From Bacteroidales bacterium (lineage in GTDB: Bacteria; Bacteroidota; Bacteroidia; Bacteroidales; UBA10428), in the NCBI GenBank assembly GCA_035299085.1, contig DATGXG010000047.1, positions 1 to 47,766 on the forward strand: a stretch of DNA of 47,766 nt, in the 5' to 3' direction. How positions within the stretch are numbered: position 1 is the first letter of the stretch; each line of letters begins with the position of its first letter. Positions 26,740 through 34,184 of the stretch are shown piece by piece. The notes beneath the pieces were generated by a model. It was not told the origin of the DNA. It searched no databases and saw only the letters and a program-made list of their open reading frames with translations. The translations under genes were made by a program, and so were the position numbers.

Positions 26740-28707
26740 TTAGAAATCCCACTCATCATTGCCCGCCTTTGCAGGTTGCTGGTCATGTTCAGGCTTTTTA
26801 TAGGCGGACGAGGGATGCTCCTCGTCTTCATCTTCTTCCTGCCGTTTCTTTTTTTCAAGCCTGATATCGTGAGGCAATGTTTCCTGCAATATGCTTTGCG
26901 TGGTAATAAAAGCATCTACATTGCTGATGAAACCTGAGAAGCTGGCATCATCTTCGAAAGAGGATGGATTGTACTCTGCAATGGATTTGAGTATGGTCTG
27001 TCCCAACTTGGCCTTATTGTACAGCACTGTAGATTTGGGTCTTGAAGACTTCATAGCTGAATACAAAGTTTCCACTACACGCCACCAGGTACCGCTTACA
27101 GGCACTACCTGCCGTGTGACTTCCGGATGCATAAGGATATTTTTAATGACAAAATTCAACTCATCATAGATCAGGGGCGTTATCACATTAGCCATGCCGC
27201 TGCAATGCGTGGATAAATTATACTGCAGATCTTCCACGGCCTGCATGACAGTCTGACGTGAAACGTAATTAACAGGATTCGGACTTTCCTGTGCCCTTTC
27301 AATATATTTTGCAGATTCGAACATCAAGGTTTTCCAAAGTGTTGAGAATTCATCATTCACAATCACATCCTGGGTAGTTCTGGCATTTCCGAAATTGAAC
27401 ACCTGCTTGTAAAACATTTGTCTCTCAGCCGGTCGTGTACGATCGAGCAACCTGCCAGTGTCCACATCGGTAAACTTATTCGAGAAAACGTACTGCTGAA
27501 GATTTTCGCGCAGCCGGTGATCCTGAATTTCAATGCCGCCGCGGATAAGGAACTTATGAGTGAAATAGTTCACCACGCCAAAAACATCCAGCTCATCACC
27601 CAGCACCATGCAGTAAAACAGCTGGGCTGCACATTTTACATTCGATACACTGATCTGAACGGCAGATGCACTGTCTTCGAAAAATTCCACGTCAAAGTCC
27701 TTATCCGATTGCACCGGATCTGCCACTGTATCATCAGCAACCATTGAAGTTCCTTTGATCTGGGAAATAAAGAGCGGAATAAAATATTTAGCGTTTTTCG
27801 GGGTGATATTGTATATTTTCTTATAGTTTTTCAGGTATTTAACCAGCAAAGGTTTTATTTCCTCATCAATATTACCGATTCCGGCTTTTTCGATAATATC
27901 CATTTGTTCTCCACTGAAAATATAATCATCAATCACTTTTTGCAGGGATACTTTAAAGGAAGCCGAAGAAATAGAAAGTTGTGAGGAAGTGATTTTTTGA
28001 ATAAGGGGATGTTGATCATTATTATACGTTACCTTAGTGTTTTCAACCTCTGCCTCTGCAATGTTCAACGATTCGCTTTTAATGAAATTACGTGCAGCGC
28101 TTACTACAGCATATTTGACTATATTGTTTACCCCTTCTTTGTGAGTGCGGACAAAGTTGATGAGTCCGTTTACTTCCGAAATGCCTCTTACAAAAAAAGC
28201 ATAAGCAATGAGATAATCAGAAACGTTTTTGAAGGATAAAACTGCTTTGGTATTATACTCATAATAATTCCAGTTCAAACTGCATTGATTCTGGAAATCG
28301 TATTTCAGAGAAGCAAGCATATTGGTTTGGTCAATGCAGTCACCAATTGTTAAAAACTGATTGCTTTGTTTTTCTGAGTTATTATATAAATCATTTAATA
28401 TTCCGGTATTTTCAAACCTGTCCTTTGTTGTTTTCTTTGCTAATAATGGTTTGTGCAACTCGGAAATAAGATTTAATGATGCATTTTCATGCTCATTTTC
28501 CAGGATTGCCGATTCAATTGTAGTTTCTTCAGTACCTGGTTTAGTAAGTTCCTTGACTGAAAAAAGGCGAAGCCCGAGTAAATTGTCCAGCTCCTGAATT
28601 TGCTCTTTAATTTCCGGGGCAATGTCTGCGGTAAAACCATTGGACGTGATTAATGGTCTTCTGATTTTAAAGGCTGAAGCACCATTTGTAAGAATATTGG
28701 TTACCAT
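26740..28707 (-). CDS. Large protein of unknown function (655 aa)
   Basis: This 655-aa protein was not recognised. It is mostly helical with few charged clusters until the tail. The last about 40 residues are very charged (K-K-K-R-Q-E-E-D-E-D-E-E) and end in D-E-W-D-F. No transmembrane helix, signal peptide or catalytic signature was seen. Cysteines occur singly (for example G-D-C-I-D-Q and S-T-H-C-S-G-M). It is 26 bp downstream of the subtilisin-like gene and 18 bp upstream of the 341-aa gene. The disordered acidic C-terminus could be an interaction tail. Confidence 0.6.
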   Translation of the reverse strand: MVTNILTNGASAFKIRRPLITSNGFTADIAPEIKEQIQELDNLLGLRLFSVKELTKPGTEETTIESAILENEHENASLNLISELHKPLLAKKTTKDRFENTGILNDLYNNSEKQSNQFLTIGDCIDQTNMLASLKYDFQNQCSLNWNYYEYNTKAVLSFKNVSDYLIAYAFFVRGISEVNGLINFVRTHKEGVNNIVKYAVVSAARNFIKSESLNIAEAEVENTKVTYNNDQHPLIQKITSSQLSISSASFKVSLQKVIDDYIFSGEQMDIIEKAGIGNIDEEIKPLLVKYLKNYKKIYNITPKNAKYFIPLFISQIKGTSMVADDTVADPVQSDKDFDVEFFEDSASAVQISVSNVKCAAQLFYCMVLGDELDVFGVVNYFTHKFLIRGGIEIQDHRLRENLQQYVFSNKFTDVDTGRLLDRTRPAERQMFYKQVFNFGNARTTQDVIVNDEFSTLWKTLMFESAKYIERAQESPNPVNYVSRQTVMQAVEDLQYNLSTHCSGMANVITPLIYDELNFVIKNILMHPEVTRQVVPVSGTWWRVVETLYSAMKSSRPKSTVLYNKAKLGQTILKSIAEYNPSSFEDDASFSGFISNVDAFITTQSILQETLPHDIRLEKKKRQEEDEDEEHPSSAYKKPEHDQQPAKAGNDEWDF

Positions 28708-28733
28708 ATTTATTATTTTTAAGTTTTAAAAAT

Positions 28734-30038
28734 TCAGTTTACCATATAATCAAGAAGTTTGAATGCATCCGCGAGATTGATTAATCCATAACCCGCTCGC
28801 TGGTCCCGAAGCCGGCTATTGATCTTGTCTGAAGTAGATTTTAAAATGAATCGTATCTGTTCATTTCCAAGTTTTTTTCCTTTTTTAAGAGCATAGGATT
28901 TCAACAAGCCTACCATGCCCGTTACAAAAGGAGAAGCCTGTGAGGTACCTGATGCAAAAGCATAGCCGTTATTGGTGAACGAGCTGTACACGTTCAATCC
29001 AGGAGCTACCACCGTAATATTTGCACCATAAGAGGTAAAAGTGGTTACATTACCGCTGTCATCCACTGCGCCAACAGCTATAACCCCCGGCAAAGCGCCC
29101 GGGTAATATTTTTCTTCAGTACCATCATTGCCACTGGCAGCTATAATACTGACATTTTTATGAAGTGCATAATCAATGACTTCCTGATGCGGCAGTCCGC
29201 CACCTGTATGCCTTATTCCTAAACTCATGTTGATGATGTCTGCACCCTGGTCCACTGCCCACTTAATTCCATTGTTGATATTGTCTACAATTCCGGCACC
29301 TACCAGTTTGTCACCGCTCTTCATGGTGGCAAGTACACGTACGGCTAAAATTTTACAGTCGGGACAAACCCCTTCATCCATTTGCAGCCCTTTTGCAGCA
29401 ATAATGCCCGAGACATGAGTACCATGGCCTACTACATCCACCGGCCAATCTTCGTATTGTTTTACATCACTGATGAATGCAGATGTATCAAGGCCTTCGA
29501 GATTTACAAAGTCTGAACGCCTTACAATTTTTCCTTTGAGTTCTGGATGGTCAGGGTTTACACCTGTATCTAAAACAGCAATTGTAACAGAAGATGTTCC
29601 TTTGGTAAGAAGGTGGGCATACGGTAAGTAAATCAGTTCACCCGGCTTTTTAACGGCTATGGATGCCTGTTGGGAAATCTGCGCAGGAATAGGGGCCTCA
29701 CCGATAATTAATTCCCTTACATCAACTATATGTGGTAATTTTTTTATTTCATTGATAAAGTTTGAAGGAATAGAATAATCTTTCTGGAGAATAATGCGGT
29801 AAAAACAATCCAGACCGATAAATAATTCTTCATCCGTCCATGTGCCCTGATGATCACGGCCGTATTCCTTACTCAGCCAGAATTTAAACTGATAAGAGTC
29901 AAACAGTGCATCGAATTCAGGGAAAAAAGTGTCGATCATTTTGGAGCGATCGGTCAACATTTCTTGCCAGTGCAGTGGATGGACAGTAAGTTTGTCCTTG
30001 AATTCCTTTTCAATCCTCGCAACAAAATGGTGTTTCAC
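28734..30038 (-). CDS. Subtilisin-like (S8) serine protease
   Basis: This 434-aa peptidase has the complete S8 triad: D157 in I-A-V-L-D-T-G-V, H205 in V-G-H-G-T-H-V-S and S366 in S-G-T-S-Q-A-S-P, with the oxyanion N304 in A-S-G-N-D-G. Residues 1-148 form a region without a signal peptide, so the enzyme may be cytoplasmic or leave by a non-Sec route; the region around 90-145 could be an I9-like propeptide. It is the first gene of the run after the LuxR-type regulator and the likely candidate to process the proteins encoded downstream (inference). The gap of 159 bp to the regulator contains a hairpin. Confidence 0.9.
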   Translation of the reverse strand: MKHHFVARIEKEFKDKLTVHPLHWQEMLTDRSKMIDTFFPEFDALFDSYQFKFWLSKEYGRDHQGTWTDEELFIGLDCFYRIILQKDYSIPSNFINEIKKLPHIVDVRELIIGEAPIPAQISQQASIAVKKPGELIYLPYAHLLTKGTSSVTIAVLDTGVNPDHPELKGKIVRRSDFVNLEGLDTSAFISDVKQYEDWPVDVVGHGTHVSGIIAAKGLQMDEGVCPDCKILAVRVLATMKSGDKLVGAGIVDNINNGIKWAVDQGADIINMSLGIRHTGGGLPHQEVIDYALHKNVSIIAASGNDGTEEKYYPGALPGVIAVGAVDDSGNVTTFTSYGANITVVAPGLNVYSSFTNNGYAFASGTSQASPFVTGMVGLLKSYALKKGKKLGNEQIRFILKSTSDKINSRLRDQRAGYGLINLADAFKLLDYMVN

Positions 30039-30176
30039 AATTATGTCAGTATTAAAGTTATCATGATGAAATATCCATCAAAAATCACTTTGCCATTCAA
30101 CCTGGAACTTTTAAGAAATTCTCAATTACAACAACAGTAATCTTATTCAAAATTCCCTATTTCATTTTGTCTGAAC

Positions 30177-30196
30177 AATACAAGTTTCCTTGTATT
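30177..30196 (-). terminator. Hairpin with GAAA tetraloop after the LuxR-type gene
   Basis: AATACAAG (30177-30184) and CTTGTATT (30189-30196) are exact inverted repeats. In the minus-strand transcript the loop is GAAA, a stable GNRA tetraloop. It starts 2 nt after the regulator's stop. There is no U tract after it in that direction, so it may be a processing or attenuation hairpin rather than a simple terminator. Confidence 0.5.
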
Positions 30197-30197
30197 T

Positions 30198-30473
30198 TTA
30201 TATCTCCGGACTAGCATTCAAACTGATTTGTTCAAGCGTATTTACCGCATTGATCAGCTTGTGCGTGCCAAGTTTGTGATGAATATTTTTCCTGTGTGTT
30301 TCCACAGTAAAATAACTCAGGTGCAATTCTTCTGCGCATTCACGGCTGGTTTTCCCAAGGCGGAACAACTGAAGAATCTGGGATTCGCGTTTTGTAAGTA
30401 TAGAATTGTTATCCATGGCTTTTTGCATTGAAACATTGATTACAATAATCCTGTGAAAGTGGAAAAACAACAA
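30198..30473 (-). CDS. Stand-alone LuxR-type HTH regulator
   Basis: This 91-aa protein is essentially one LuxR/FixJ-type DNA-binding domain (about 25-85): L-T-K-R-E-S-Q-I-L-Q-L-F, S-R-E-C-A-E-E-L-H-L-S and T-V-E-T-H-R-K-N-I-H-H-K-L-G. It lacks any receiver or sensor domain. Three starts are possible: the first Met (30473), Met16 or Met20; the latter two give a cleaner N-terminus since residues 1-15 look hydrophobic and poorly conserved. It lies immediately upstream of the protease/lysozyme run in the same orientation and is the obvious candidate regulator of it. Confidence 0.85.
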   Translation of the reverse strand: MLFFHFHRIIVINVSMQKAMDNNSILTKRESQILQLFRLGKTSRECAEELHLSYFTVETHRKNIHHKLGTHKLINAVNTLEQISLNASPEI

Positions 30474-30488
30474 ACAGCAATAACGAAA

Positions 30489-30509
30489 AATTATCGGGGA
30501 ACGATAATT
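30489..30509 (-). promoter_or_regulatory. Inverted repeat upstream of the LuxR-type gene
   Basis: AATTATCG-GGGAA-CGATAATT is a perfect 8-bp inverted repeat, 16-36 bp upstream of the 30473 start. It could be an operator for the regulator or a leader hairpin. No TAnnTTTG element was found beside it. Confidence 0.4.
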
Positions 30510-30698
30510 GAGATTTAATGGTTAATCAACGACAATTGTAACTTGTCATTATAGATAGAAGGTCAACAAAGTTTTTTGGAGAATGTTTATTTTCGGAAAC
30601 CGGCAGTTCATTTTTTCACCACCAGCGTGGCTATTGAAATATGGTATGTATTGTAAAAACAACGCTCACAGGTCTTCGACGCTGTCAGGTTTTGCATT

Positions 30699-31181
30699 TC
30701 ACTCCTCTACCAGGAAAGGCATTTGCCTGTCAATTAAAACATCAAGCGAAACAAAGGTTTCGGTGCGGGAGACACCGGTTATGGATTGGATTTTATCGGC
30801 GAGTATTTTTCGTAAATGTTCATTATCGCGACTGTACACTTCAACAAACATGGCCCATTGTCCGGTAATATAATGACATTGCGTGATTTCAGGTATTTCA
30901 ACCAATTTCTCAGATACGCTGTTAAACAAAGCGGCATTATCTAAGAAAATCCCAACAAAAGCACAGGTTTTGAAACCAAGCATTTTAGGATTCACGTTGT
31001 ATTGCGAGCCACTGATCACGCCTAATTTGATCAACCGCTGAACACGTTGATGGACGGCTGCGCCTGAGATATTGCATGCCCGGGCTACTTCAAGAAAAGG
31101 TATCCGGGCATTTTTAGTAAGGATAGAAAGTATTTTCCGGTCCAGACTATCAATCTGAAAGTTGTTTTTCATTTTTATCAA
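30699..31181 (-). CDS. Lrp/AsnC-family transcriptional regulator
   Basis: This 160-aa regulator has an N-terminal winged HTH (D-S-L-D-R-K-I-L-S-I-L-T-K-N-A-R-I-P-F-L-E-V-A to V-H-Q-R-V-Q-R-L-I-K-L-G-V-I) and a C-terminal RAM effector-binding domain (C-H-Y-I-T-G-Q-W-A-M-F-V-E-V-Y-S). Such proteins sense amino acids as octamers. It lies 65 bp downstream of the asparagine synthetase gene on the same strand, so asparagine-related control of asnB is likely, though not shown. The interval between them contains AT-rich AATATATT repeats fitting Lrp-type sites. M4 is an alternative start. Confidence 0.9.
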   Translation of the reverse strand: MIKMKNNFQIDSLDRKILSILTKNARIPFLEVARACNISGAAVHQRVQRLIKLGVISGSQYNVNPKMLGFKTCAFVGIFLDNAALFNSVSEKLVEIPEITQCHYITGQWAMFVEVYSRDNEHLRKILADKIQSITGVSRTETFVSLDVLIDRQMPFLVEE

Positions 31182-31246
31182 TCAAAAATTAAATATATTA
31201 AATATTTCGCCTGAAATATATTCAATCTGTAATTGATACGTAACAA

Positions 31247-32914
31247 TCATTTATATGCCTGTTCATGAACCGTTTTAATAGACCGGCCTGATGGATCATT
31301 CATGTTTTTAAATGCGGCATCCCATTCGAGAGCTATAGGTGTACTGCAGGCCACAGAAGGAACTGACGGCACGCATAAGGCAGCTTGCTCTGATGGGAAA
31401 TGTTCGGTGAAAATCGAGCGGTAATAATACTCTTCTTTATTCAGCGGCGGATTAACGGGGAAGGTTTCCTTTACTTTCTCCATTTGTTCATCGCTAACCA
31501 TACGGTTTGTCAGTTCTTTCAGCGTATCGATCCAGTTATAGCCCACTCCGTCTGAGAATTGTTCCTTCTGTCGCCATGCAACGCTTTCAGGTAAAAGATC
31601 TTCAAATGCTTTTCGCAAAATCCACTTTTCCATTTTGCCATTACCGGCCATTTTATCCTTTGGATTCAGGCGCATCGCCACATCCAGAAATTCCTTATCA
31701 AGAAAAGGAACTCGTCCTTCAACACCCCAGGATGCAAGAGATTTATTGGCGCGAAGGCAATCATACATATGAAGTTTGTCGAGTTTGCGTACGGTTTCTT
31801 TATGGAATTCTTCTGCATTCGGAGCTTTATGGAAATAAAGATACCCACCAAAAATTTCGTCCGCACCTTCGCCTGAAAGCACCATTTTGACACCCATTGA
31901 CTTAATCACACGCGACAGCAAATACATCGGCGTGCTGGCACGAATGGTAGTCACATCATACGTTTCAACATGATAAATAACGTCCCTGATGGCATCAAGA
32001 CCTTCCTGGACTGTAAAGTGAATTTCATGATGAACCGTACCGATGTGGTCCGCTACTTTTTTGGCTGCCGCCAAATCAGGTGAGCCTTTCAATCCCACAG
32101 CAAAGGAGTGTAGTGTCGGCCACCATGCATCCTGGGTGCTGCCTGTTTCAATACGTTTAGCGGCAAATTTTTTGGCCACTGCCGAAATAACGGATGAATC
32201 AAGTCCACCGGATAATAATACGCCATAGGGTACATCGGACATCAGCTGCCGTTGAACCGCATCTTCCAAAGCTTTGCGAAGTACACTGATGCTGGATTCG
32301 TTATCTTTAACCGCATTGTAATCCATCCAGTCGCGCTTGTACCATTTTACGGGTTTACCATCAGGACTGAAATAATAATGTCCCGGCAGGAACTCTTCAA
32401 TCTTTGAACATTTACCTTCAAGAGCTTTCAGTTCAGAAGCGACAAAGTAGGTACCCTGTTCATCCCAGCCCTGGTATAGAGGAATTATTCCTATATGATC
32501 GCGGCCAACAAGGAAACAGTCTTTTTCAGAATCATACAGAGCAAAGGCGAATATACCGTTCATATCTTCCAAAAAAGCAGGACCTTTTTCACAGTATAAC
32601 GCAAGGATTACTTCACAATCGGAGTTTGTAAGGAATTCGTATTTCCCTTCAAAATGTTTGCGGATTTCCTGATGATTATATATTTCACCGTTAACTGATA
32701 AGACCAGCTTACCATCTTTACTGAAGAGCGGTTGCTTACCGGATTCCGGATCGACAATCGACAGGCGTTCATGAGCCAGAATGGCCTTGTCATTTGAAAA
32801 GATACCGGACCAATCCGGTCCGCGGTGCCTTACTTTCCTGGACATTTTTAAAATTTCAGCACGAAGATGGGCTTTCGGTTCCTTAATATCAAAGGCACAA
32901 ACAATTCCACACAT
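31247..32914 (-). CDS. asnB: Asparagine synthetase B (glutamine-hydrolysing)
   Basis: This 555-aa cytoplasmic enzyme makes asparagine from aspartate, glutamine and ATP. The N-terminal Ntn glutaminase domain starts M-C-G-I-V with the nucleophile C2; R-H-R-G-P-D (29-34) and N-G-E-I-Y-N (75-80) are glutamine-binding motifs. The synthetase domain has the PP-loop S-G-G-L-D-S-S at 235-241 and G-E-G-A-D-E-I-F-G-G-Y. Its length matches the approximately 554-aa E. coli AsnB. It is transcribed first with the Lrp/AsnC regulator downstream. A -7 element (TATATTTG on the minus strand) lies about 100 bp upstream. Confidence 0.95.
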   Translation of the reverse strand: MCGIVCAFDIKEPKAHLRAEILKMSRKVRHRGPDWSGIFSNDKAILAHERLSIVDPESGKQPLFSKDGKLVLSVNGEIYNHQEIRKHFEGKYEFLTNSDCEVILALYCEKGPAFLEDMNGIFAFALYDSEKDCFLVGRDHIGIIPLYQGWDEQGTYFVASELKALEGKCSKIEEFLPGHYYFSPDGKPVKWYKRDWMDYNAVKDNESSISVLRKALEDAVQRQLMSDVPYGVLLSGGLDSSVISAVAKKFAAKRIETGSTQDAWWPTLHSFAVGLKGSPDLAAAKKVADHIGTVHHEIHFTVQEGLDAIRDVIYHVETYDVTTIRASTPMYLLSRVIKSMGVKMVLSGEGADEIFGGYLYFHKAPNAEEFHKETVRKLDKLHMYDCLRANKSLASWGVEGRVPFLDKEFLDVAMRLNPKDKMAGNGKMEKWILRKAFEDLLPESVAWRQKEQFSDGVGYNWIDTLKELTNRMVSDEQMEKVKETFPVNPPLNKEEYYYRSIFTEHFPSEQAALCVPSVPSVACSTPIALEWDAAFKNMNDPSGRSIKTVHEQAYK

Positions 32915-33013
32915 GATTCAATACTTTAGAAGTTTATTTATTGATTTCTGATCTTTTTATACAATCTGTAATTAATTATTGCCATTTACTTTTAATATGA
33001 CACATATTTGATG

Positions 33014-33021
33014 CAAATATA
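33014..33021 (-). promoter_or_regulatory. -7 promoter element of asnB
   Basis: CAAATATA on the plus strand reads TATATTTG on the minus strand, matching TAnnTTTG. It predicts a leader of roughly 90 nt before the asnB start at 32914. The rest of the 32915-33124 interval is AT-rich with nothing else recognised. Confidence 0.5.
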
Positions 33022-33124
33022 ATCAGTATTTAAATATTATGGTTGATTTTGTTATAAATTGTTTTAAAGTATGCTTAATTTTCAGAATTTCTTATCTTAA
33101 TAGGATTAAATACACCATATCAGA

Positions 33125-34183
33125 ATGAAGACAATCTTGCTTGCAGCTTCACTATTTATTCTTGAATGCTTTACATCATGTCAACAAGAAAACAAAGAAT
33201 CGATGCCTGCCGGAGAAAAAACAGCCACTATTGCCGATTGGGAGAATCTCCGTTTCGGAGCGTTTGTACACTTCAATGACAACACCTTTATCGGGAAAGA
33301 GATATCTCAGAATATAAATCCCGGAATTTTCAATCCTGATCAGATTGATTTTCCGGGAATGATGGAGACCTTTAAAAAAGCAGGAATTAAGTATGCCGTG
33401 CTTACTTCACGCCATACTTCAGGTTTTTGCCTGTGGGACAGCAAAGCAACCGGTTTTGATGTGGCCAGCAGCGGCTTTCATGAAGATGTAGTGAAGTTAT
33501 TCGTCGACGCCTGCAGAAAATACAATATCAAACCATGCCTCTATTATTGTTTATGGGGAGGAAAGGACTGGAACCCGGCTGGCTGGAATCCAATAATCAG
33601 GGATGAACTCAGTAAGACCTCACCAAAAGAAATTATAAAAAGCCAGCTCAGTGAATTGGCAACTGATTACGGAACTATTTCCGAATTCTGGCTCGACATG
33701 TATTGCTGGTGCGACACCACCCTTTCGGAGCAGGAAATCTACAGTCTGCTTAAAACAAAAAATCCCGGAACTGTTGTACATTTCAACCAACATGTGCAGG
33801 ATGGAACCACGATCCGGTATTTTCCAACAGACATCCTGAACGGTGAAGAAAGGTTACCACCTGAAAAAGGGCACAATTGCACCAGAATAGTTGACGGGAA
33901 CCAATACTATCTGCCCTTTGAATACGAGATCACTTCGCAGCGTTGTGACAGCCTTTCGCTGGGAAACGGGTTAATGAAGGGCTCTGTGTGGTTTACCTAT
34001 CCGGGTAGCCGGTTTTATCCTGTGGACAGTTTATATAACTATATCAAACAAAGCTATACCCGTGGCGGAAGCAACATTCTGTTGTCCACAGCACCGGATA
34101 AAACAGGTTCTTACAGAAAGGAAGACAGGGATAGTCTTTTAAAACTGGGGAATTTGATTCGAGGCTTTTGGTTGGACCGATAA
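33125..34183 (+). CDS. GH29 alpha-L-fucosidase-like lipoprotein
   Basis: This 352-aa protein has a lipoprotein signal with the lipidated Cys at residue 19 (C-F-T-S-C-Q-Q). The catalytic (beta/alpha)-barrel shows GH29 features: L-R-F-G-A-F-V-H-F (42-50), R-H-T-S-G-F-C-L-W-D-S (96-106) and the probable nucleophile D191 in E-F-W-L-D-M. It would remove fucose from glycans at the cell surface. It is shorter than most GH29 enzymes (about 450-600 aa) because it lacks the C-terminal beta-sandwich. Substrate unknown; no SusCD pair is nearby. Its stop is 1 bp from the convergent leucine-rich-repeat gene. Confidence 0.82.
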   Translation: MKTILLAASLFILECFTSCQQENKESMPAGEKTATIADWENLRFGAFVHFNDNTFIGKEISQNINPGIFNPDQIDFPGMMETFKKAGIKYAVLTSRHTSGFCLWDSKATGFDVASSGFHEDVVKLFVDACRKYNIKPCLYYCLWGGKDWNPAGWNPIIRDELSKTSPKEIIKSQLSELATDYGTISEFWLDMYCWCDTTLSEQEIYSLLKTKNPGTVVHFNQHVQDGTTIRYFPTDILNGEERLPPEKGHNCTRIVDGNQYYLPFEYEITSQRCDSLSLGNGLMKGSVWFTYPGSRFYPVDSLYNYIKQSYTRGGSNILLSTAPDKTGSYRKEDRDSLLKLGNLIRGFWLDR

Positions 34184-34184
34184 A

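Noticed and set aside
15645..30038. Prophage or contractile injection system
   Set aside because: GH24 lysozyme domains suggested it, but no terminase, portal, sheath, tube, spike, baseplate or integrase gene was recognised.
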